Assembly: GCA_003049465.1 (NCBI GenBank)
Contig: PYSS01000008.1
Location: 492,654-556,653 of the forward strand
Length of the DNA stretch: 64,000 bases
DNA from: Magnaporthiopsis rhizophila
Taxonomy: Eukaryota > Ascomycota > Sordariomycetes > Magnaporthales > Magnaporthaceae
Direction of reading: 5' to 3'
Of the stretch, positions 57,055-64,000 are shown in pieces. A program made the translations under genes and the position numbers. How positions within the stretch are numbered: position 1 is the first letter of the stretch; each line of letters opens with the position of its first letter. The notes under the pieces are model-generated. The model did no database searches. It saw only the letters and a list, made by a program, of their open reading frames with translations, and was not told the DNA's origin.

Positions 57055-60000
57055 ATGGCGTCGTCTCCAGCTTCAATTCGCTCGCCTGAAGAGGCCGGTA
57101 TGTGTTGCCCTTTCCCGGCGCCAAGGGTGCTTGTGTCGCCTTGCCGAAGACCCCGCCAAACAGCACCCGCCAGCCATTGCACAGGCTACCAATTCTCCAA
57201 TCACAGCCCGCACATCACCAAGCACCGCCCGAGTCGGCGCCCCAGATGAGCTAACAGCACGGCTGCTCGCCAATCTTAGTTGCGAGGATCGCATATCTCT
57301 CCAGCGATGTCATCGTCTCTGTCCAGCCCTCACTAGCTGTCGACACGGAATTCTCGAGGCATCTCAAGGCTTCCGCCGCACACAAGGATCCGAGCGTGGT
57401 CGCCAAGACGCCTGACAACATCCCTCAGGTGAGCCTTTAACATCTATTGTCGAGGTAGCGCACCCAGGTTCCTCCAGCGCTGGACGCTCACACACCTCGG
57501 CCGGGACTAGATATTGAGCGTCAGGCATAATGCCGACCCTCTCCTCTCCGTCTTCGACCCGATCCGCAACGGGCGCCTCGTCTCGGTCACCACCAGCTCC
57601 GTCATCCTCCTCCCCTCCATCGCCCACCTCTACAAGCTGGCCAACTACCCTGTCGTTATCCATGTCGCCCTCCACCCCCAACGCTTCCCCGACTTCTCCG
57701 CCATCACTGCCATAAGGAATTCAGGATGGACCTTCCTGCAGTCCGAGTCCATCCAGGAGGCCCAGGACATGGCCTTGACTGCCCACGCCCTGGCAATCCG
57801 CTCCGGCAAGGGTGTCATCCACTTCTTCAGCCCCTGGATCCTCGCCAACGACGACCCGGTTGAGCGGGAGGGCGCCGCCGTCATCCGCGACATCCTCGAC
57901 ATTGAGAGCGTGCGCCGCTTCCAGGCTGCCCCCATCTCAGGGGCTGGTATTTACGCCGACCACGGCCGCCAGAACTTGGCTACTGACCAGCCGGAGCCGG
58001 TCCAGCAAGCCGCGGCCCCCATTCATCTAAATGGGCTGGGAGCCCCGGGCTCGGAGTCTGCGTCCAAGGTCGGCTCCTCACAGACATCTACAAAGTCGAG
58101 TGGGACGAGCGTCGCAACGACTCCCCACAGTGCCGCTACCACGATAGAGGCTGCGCCCGCCCACGTTACCTCGGAGGACATTTGCAACTACACCACCAAC
58201 ATATGGGCGCAAATCGAGAGATCATCTGGGAGGCGATATACCCCCTTTGAGTGGTCTGGCCCGCCAAATGCGGAGACGGCGCTCTTCATCTTTGGCGCCG
58301 ACACCGGCCTCTTTGGCAGCACAATCGACAGGGCCAAGTCCACCGATATATACGCCAAGGTCGGCATTCTCACCCCCAGGCTCTATCGCCCCTGGCTTGG
58401 CGCGAAGATGCTGGATTCCATTCCCAAGACCCTCAAGAGGATCGCGGTTCTGGAGCAGATCAGCCGCAAGACGACGAAGTGGGGCCCCATCCTACTCGAC
58501 GTCCTCACCTCTGTCAAGAGCGGTCCTGGCGGCGTCCAACACATCGTCGGCTACCAGGTGGGCTATATCACCCAGGATACCGCGGGCCAGGCGCTGCGTG
58601 GCATCTGCCAAAACCTGGCCCTCGATAAGCCCGTCCAGAACCTCGAGGTCGGATCCCAGGAGGGCCCCAAGGAGGTGTCCAAGTACGGCCTGGAGAAGCC
58701 CAAGTTGGAGACCGCCTACATCAAGATTTTGGACCAGCTCTTCGGTAGCAGGCTGTACCAGGCCAACGCACTTGGCTCAGAACACGCCGGGATATCGGAG
58801 ACCATCGCGGCCAGCCCGGAGTTCGGCTTCGGCGCCTTGCTCGCGCGCAGGGATAAACGGCTCCGCTTCAAAACCCAAGTCAAGGAGGCAGCCAAGTTGG
58901 GCACCTTTTTGTCTGAGACACTGAAGCGGCTGCTTACGGACTGGACTATTCACTCGGATGATCCAACCAAGGTTGACGCAGTGGCTGAGGATGTCATCTC
59001 CCAGCTGACGCTGGAGAACACCAGCACTTGCCGCGAACTGCTCCAGGACAAGGACTTCTTCCGGAGGCAATCACTATGGCTTGTCGGCTCGGATGCGTGG
59101 GCTTACGACCTTGGCAACTCTGGTGTCCACCACGTGCTTGCCTCGGGCGAGAACGTCAACATGCTCATCATCGACTCTCAGCCCTACTCGGAGCAGGCTG
59201 CTGCCGATGCCAACCGGAGGAAGAAGGATATCGGCCTCTATGCCATGAACTTTGGGAACGCCTATGTGGCCTCGGTCGCGGTCTACAGCTCCTACACACA
59301 GGTCTTGCAGGCTATGGACGAGGCTGACAAGTTCAACGGCCCATCCGTCGTTCTGGCTTACCTGCCTTATAACGGAGAGCACGAGTCGCCCCTCACCGTG
59401 CTGCAGGAGACGAAGAAGGCCGTCGACGTGGGTTACTGGCCGCTTTACAGGTGGAACCCTGGCAATGAGAAGAAGGGAGAGCCCACATTCTCTCTGGACT
59501 CTGAGCGGATAAAGAAGGAACTCAAGGCCTTCCTAGACAGGGACAATCAGCTTACACAGCTCATGAAGAAGGAACCGATTTTCGGGGCAAACATAGCCCA
59601 GGATTTCGGTTCCGAGGTTCGTGCTCAGCAAAAGAGGAAGGCCAGGGACGCATACAACCAGCTTCTCGAAGGGCTTCTCGGTGCGCCCCTCACAATTCTC
59701 TTTGCCTCGGACAACGGAAACGCGCAGTCTCTGGCCAAGCGTCTCGGGAATAGGGGCCGCGCACGAGGCCTGAAGACCACGGTCATGGCCATGGAGGACT
59801 ACCCTGTGGAGGATCTCCCGACGGAGGAGAACATTGTGTTTTTGACCTCGACCGCAGGGCAGGGAGAGTTCCCTCAAAACGGCCTGCCGTTCTGGGACGC
59901 CGTCAAGAACAGCACCGAGCTGGACCTTGCATCGGTCAACTTCTCCGTCTTTGGCCTGGGAGACAGCCACTACTGGCCCAGGAAGGAGGACAAGATCTAC

Positions 60001-61991
60001 TACAACAAGCCTGGCAAGGACCTCGACAGGGTTCTGGCCAACTTTGGCGCCAAGAGGCTTGCCGATATAGGTCTAGGAGACGACCAGGACCCGGATGGAT
60101 ACCAGACCGGCTACTCTGAGTGGGAGCCAAAGATCTGGGAAGCCCTGGGAGTGGCAAACGTCGAGGGCCTACCGGAGGAGCCACCGCCGATCACCAACGA
60201 GGACATCAAGCTGGCCTCGAACTACCTCCGCGGCACCATCGTTGAGGGGCTCAACGACAGCGGTACGGGCGCCATCTCTGCGGCGGATTCGCAGTTGACC
60301 AAGTTTCACGGCACATATATGCAGGATGACCGTGACGTCAGGGATGAGCGCAAGGCCCAGGGTCTGGAGCCGGCGTACTCGTTTATGATCCGCTGCCGAC
60401 TGCCTGGTGGTGTGGCGACGCCGAGGCAATGGGTCCAGATGGACGAGATTGCTACGCAGCTCGGAAACGAGACCATGAAGCTCACGACGCGGCAGACGTT
60501 CCAGTTCCATGGCGTCGTCAAGTGCAAGCTTAAGCCGGCCATGCAGGCCATCAACCGGGCGCTTATGACGACGATTGCGGCCTGCGGCGACGTCAACAGG
60601 AACGTCATGTGCAGCTCGCTCCCCACGCAGTCGGCCTACCACAAGGAGGTTCACGCGTCCGCCAAGAAGATCAGTGATCACCTGCTGCCTTCGACGACAG
60701 CGTACCACGAGATCTGGCTCACCGACGACAACGACAAGAAGACGATGGTGGCTGGCGACGCTGTCCAGGACTTTGAGCCGCTCTACGGGCCGACGTATCT
60801 GCCTAGGAAGTTCAAGATCACCATTGCCGTCCCACCATACAACGACACTGACGTCTACGCCCACGATATCGGCCTGATCGCCATCAAGGGTGAGGACGGC
60901 AAGCTCGAGGGCTTCAACCTGCTCGCTGGAGGCGGCATGGGCGCCACGCACAACAACAAGAAGACGTACCCCCAGACGGGTCGTTCGTTTGGGTTCGTCT
61001 CCAGGGACCAGGTGCACATTGCGTGCGAGAAGGTTATGCTGGTGCAGCGCGATCACGGCGACCGCAAGAACCGCAAGCACGCGCGCCTCAAGTACACCAT
61101 CGACGACATGGGCGTCGAGGTGTTCAAGGGCAAGGTTGAGGAGCTCTGGGGCCGCAAGTTTGAGGAGGCGAGGCCATTCCACTTCGAGTCCAACATCGAC
61201 ACGTTCGGCTGGATTCGAGACGAGATGGGCATGAACCACTTCACGCTCTTTATCGAGAACGGGCGCGTCGAGGACACGGCCGAGTTCCAGATGAAGACTG
61301 GCCTGCGGGAGATTGCCAAGGTGCACAAGGGCGAGTTCAGGCTGACGGGCAACCAGCACGTCATCCTGAGCAACGTTGCGGACGCGGACCTGGACGAGAT
61401 GAAGGCGCTGCTCAAGAAGTACAAGCTCGACAACGTCAACTTCTCGGGCCTGCGGCTGAGCTCGTCGGCATGCGTGGCGTTTCCGACGTGCGGGCTGGCC
61501 ATGGCTGAGTCGGAGCGGTATCTCCCCGAGCTGATCAGCAAGCTCGAGGGGTGCATCGAGGAGGCCGGCTTGCGGCAGGACTCGATCGTGATGCGCATGA
61601 CGGGCTGCCCCAACGGCTGCGCGCGGCCGTGGCTGGCCGAGGTGGCGTTCGTGGGCAAGGCCTACGGGGCCTACAACATGTACCTGGGCGGCGGCTACCA
61701 CGGCCAGCGGCTCAACAAGCTGTACCGGGCCTCCATCAAGGAGGACGAGATTCTGTCCATCATGAAGCCACTGATCAAGCGGTACGCCGCCGAGCGCGAC
61801 GAGGGCGAGCGGTTCGGCGACTTTTGCATCCGGGCCGGCGTCATCAAGGCCACGACGGACGGGACAAACTTTCACGACGACGTAAGTTGTTCTGCTTTTC
61901 TTTGGTGACGGGAGCTAGAGCTGCCTGAGACGCCTATACTAACATGCCGCTTTGCTTCTAGGTCAATGAGGAGGAGTCTGATGAGGAATAG
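57055..61991 (+). CDS. MET5: Sulfite reductase (NADPH) beta subunit, hemoprotein
   Basis: Reduces sulfite to sulfide in sulfate assimilation, for cysteine and methionine. Exons: 57055-57097, 57280-57428, 57511-61881 and 61962-61991; 1530 aa, the length usual for fungal Met5-type subunits. An in-frame upstream ATG at 57016 adds 13 residues. The N-terminus EEAVARIAYLSSDVIVSVQP and KDPSVVAKTPDN begins a pyruvate:ferredoxin-oxidoreductase-like region. A flavodoxin-like domain starts near residue 788 (TILFASDNGNAQSLAKRLG). The C-terminal sulfite/nitrite reductase core ends in the siroheme-4Fe4S ligands Cys1385, Cys1391 (CVAFPTC), Cys1430 and Cys1434 (CPNGC). The last exon encodes only nine acidic residues (VNEEESDEE). 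Confidence 0.94.
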
Positions 61992-62690
61992 TCGGAGCAG
62001 GACAGCTGTTGGGAAGGTCTTGACATTTACGAAATTGTACAAATCTGCATACTTTTGGAAATGGGAAGTTTTGGGTGTCATTTTGTTTCTTTATTATTTA
62101 CCTATGAAAGCCGCTGAGATAACGGTCTCTTCGAAGAATGGAAAGCATACGTTTATCGACCTGAGTGGAAATGAAGCGTCCTGTGTGATAAATGTCAGGG
62201 ACAGAACTTCGAGAAGGAGAGATACAAGCTCCTGAATTAGAGTGAATCAAACATTGCCCAGGGAGACTTCTTTAGTGTCCCTTTCTATCTGTCTAACAAG
62301 ATGAGTTGCCTACTGCGTCGGTCCGCGTCGGTTTTCTGCAAACCCGAACCACAGACGCTTGTCCCACTCATAAGTCCCGTCGTTTAACAATAATAGCAAA
62401 CCCATTAATCCGCCCAAAGCCCATTCATCAGATATTTATTTGCCCCGTTTGATCATTCCCACCGTCCACCAGTTTCGAGGCGGGTGCATTAGCTTGGACA
62501 AGAAAGACACGAAAAAAAAAAGCCGTGGTATCAAAATACATTGCCCGCGTCGAACGTCACCGAACCCATCAATAAAAACAGAGAAAAAACCTACATGACA
62601 TGACGCAACCAGATGTGACATGAAACTATGAAAAGAGCACAGACGCTATCATGCTCATAAAAAAACATCTTGGTCCTTTGACAACCCACC
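61992..62690. other. Convergent 3' region sulfite reductase/chitin synthase
   Basis: 699 bp, AT-rich. No gene seen. Confidence 0.6.
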
Positions 62691-63928
62691 TCACCGACGT
62701 AGCCTGCTAATCTTGTCGCTGATCCAAGACTTGCCGGCGCTGATCCCGCTGCTGACGGCGCTCCCGCCGCCCAGGACGCTGCTCGCACCGATCCTGCTGC
62801 CGGAGCCGCGGGACCCGCCGAGCCAGGGCGGCAGCTTGAGGCTGAGGCGGACGCGGCCCTCGACGGCCATGTTGATGACGTTGATGATGGCGAAGGTGGT
62901 GCTGCCCAGGGCGCGGAACAGGGCCAGGGCGGCGACGCTCCAGAGGATGAAGCGGAGGTAGTAGTTGTCGCCGATGCCCTTTTCGCTGTACGTCTCGCTC
63001 ACGGCCATGGCCAGGATGCCGTTTGCGATCATCCACGACACCACCATGTAGGTGCGAACGGACTTGTAGTAGTCCTCCTGCAACTGGGCCTCCGAGGGCG
63101 GCGTGGGCGGCACCTCGACGCGGTCGCGGAGGTTGCGGAGCGCCTCGTCGTAGCCGCTGTCGATGTCGAGCTGCTCCGACGGCATCTCGAGCTCGACCGT
63201 CGAGCCCTTGCCGACGGCGCCGCCCAGGTCCGTCTTCATGACGTTGTCGCCCTTGGTGCCCCACGTGACGTCGTGCGTGTTGCAAAAGGCGTACACCTGC
63301 AGGGTGCAGAGGTAGAAGGGCAGCAGTAGAAAGTACTGCGCCGTCGACGTGAACATGTGCCACGGGTCCAGGTACATGAAGGACATGAGGAAGTAGAGGC
63401 CGATGGTCGAGGCCATGGACACGATCAGGTTGGTGAAGACGTTGTTACCCATCCTCAGGTCCTCCTTGTTCTGCGGGTCCGTGAGCTGCTTGACGACGAT
63501 GTAGAAGGTGGCGAAGGTGGTGTAGAGCATGACGATGCTGAGGATGATCATGGAGGCCATGTACGGCCTCTTGGCGCCCTGCGGCCGGTTACCTAGCGAG
63601 AGGATGAACTGGGAGCAGATGAGAAGGACCAGGGTGTAGCGCAGGATGGTAAAGATGTATTGGCCGACGTGGTTGCCAAAGGGGTCGATGCGGGGATCGG
63701 CGAGACCACCCGCGACGAAGTAGAAGGTGAGGTAGAAGTTGGCAAGCGAGAAGTAGGTAAACAAGACGTTGAGGAGCTGGTAGATGAACTCGATGTGAAG
63801 CAGGACCTTGCGGGCTATCGTGTGGTCTGTGGCCCAGATCTGGCGGAAGTGGACGAGCGAGTAGATGGCGGCGAAGAAGGCACCGTTCAGCCAACGGCGT
63901 CGCTGTGAGATGAACTCGGGGACAGTAT
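62691..63928 (-). CDS. Chitin synthase, C-terminal part (class I-III), cut by window edge
   Basis: The last exon of a plasma-membrane chitin synthase (transfers GlcNAc from UDP-GlcNAc to growing chitin), 412 codons plus two bases. It starts after an acceptor CCCGCAG at 63929-63935 and opens with the catalytic QRRRW motif (PEFISQRRRWLNGAFFAAIY). Several membrane helices follow (ANFYLTFYFVAGGL, YTLVLLICSQFILSL, MIILSIVMLYTTFATFYIVV, ILWSVAALALFRALGSTTFA) and the family motif FCNTHDVTWGTKGD. It ends with a Gly/Ser tail. The upstream exons with the UDP-sugar site lie beyond 64000. The class is not decidable from this part alone. Confidence 0.92.
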
Positions 63929-64000
63929 CTGCGGGAAGATTGTGTTAGCGTCTGTATGTGTGGGACGCAGAGGGAAGATCAGAAGACCAGAGAAAAGAAA
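63929..64000 (-). other. Intron of the chitin synthase gene, continuing past the window
   Basis: On the minus strand it ends ...CTAACACAATCTTCCCGCAG. The branch candidate is GCTAACAC. The donor is outside the window. Confidence 0.7.

Noticed and set aside
60169..61875. 568-codon open frame on the minus strand
   Set aside because: Antisense shadow of the sulfite reductase core, Val/Leu/Arg-rich, with no domain.
22249..61991. A methionine/sulfur biosynthetic cluster (MET2 and sulfite reductase beta)
   Set aside because: The two genes are 33 kb apart with many unrelated genes between, so co-location looks incidental.

Overview
The window is nuclear DNA from a filamentous ascomycete, most likely a Sordariomycete. 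The evidence is 50-120 nt introns with GTNNGT donors and CTNAC-type branch points, GC-rich third codon positions, long CT-rich leaders, and fungus-specific proteins: a WSC sensor, a QRRRW chitin synthase, a fungal-type sulfite reductase beta subunit and Met2. I cannot fix the genus. Short ACCTAGGTA-type motifs and long poly-T runs are scattered through the intergenic DNA. I found no bacterial operon, CRISPR array, rRNA or tRNA.

Layout. 1-4148 is gene-free. A WSC-domain sensor (4149-5625, +) and a DUF300/TMEM184-type membrane protein (9512-11547, +) are separated by 3.9 kb of gene-free DNA that holds an exact 149-bp tandem duplication. Next are THO2 (21254-13435, -, about 2555 aa with a long RS/RD-rich tail) and, divergent from it, MET2 homoserine O-acetyltransferase (22249-23937, +). 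From about 24 to 40 kb the content looks accessory. It holds a secreted GH3 beta-glucosidase (27482-24294, -), a 3.9-kb gene-poor stretch, a secreted cyclohexadienyl-dehydratase-like protein of bacterial type (31358-32194, +), a 302-bp TIR element with 5-bp target duplications (32453-32754), a PHO84-type permease (34398-37215, +) and a dynamin-family GTPase broken by three in-frame stops (37862-40304, +). The rest is conserved: a GRAM/VASt sterol-transfer protein (45287-40824, -), an MIT/coiled-coil protein resembling Atg38 (46507-48178, +), a cyclin (49355-48289, -), NAD+ synthetase (49973-52120, +), a Rab6/Ypt6 GTPase (52845-54017, +), ribose-5-phosphate isomerase (55460-54573, -), sulfite reductase beta subunit (57055-61991, +) and the 3' end of a chitin synthase (63928-62691, -), cut by the window edge.

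The gene models were rebuilt by hand from splice signals, and the summed exon lengths of every complete gene are divisible by three. For the beta-glucosidase this works only if a single-nucleotide exon, or an equivalent nested 'stwintron', is included at 27140.

How the genes relate: MET2 and the sulfite reductase subunit both serve methionine/sulfur assimilation but lie 33 kb apart and are not a cluster. The WSC sensor and chitin synthase both concern the cell wall. The beta-glucosidase, dehydratase-like protein and permease face the exterior. The most notable points are the 1-nt exon/stwintron, the secreted prephenate-dehydratase-like protein with a retained catalytic glutamate, the new TIR element, the three-stop dynamin gene, and a GC-AG intron in the Ypt6 gene.
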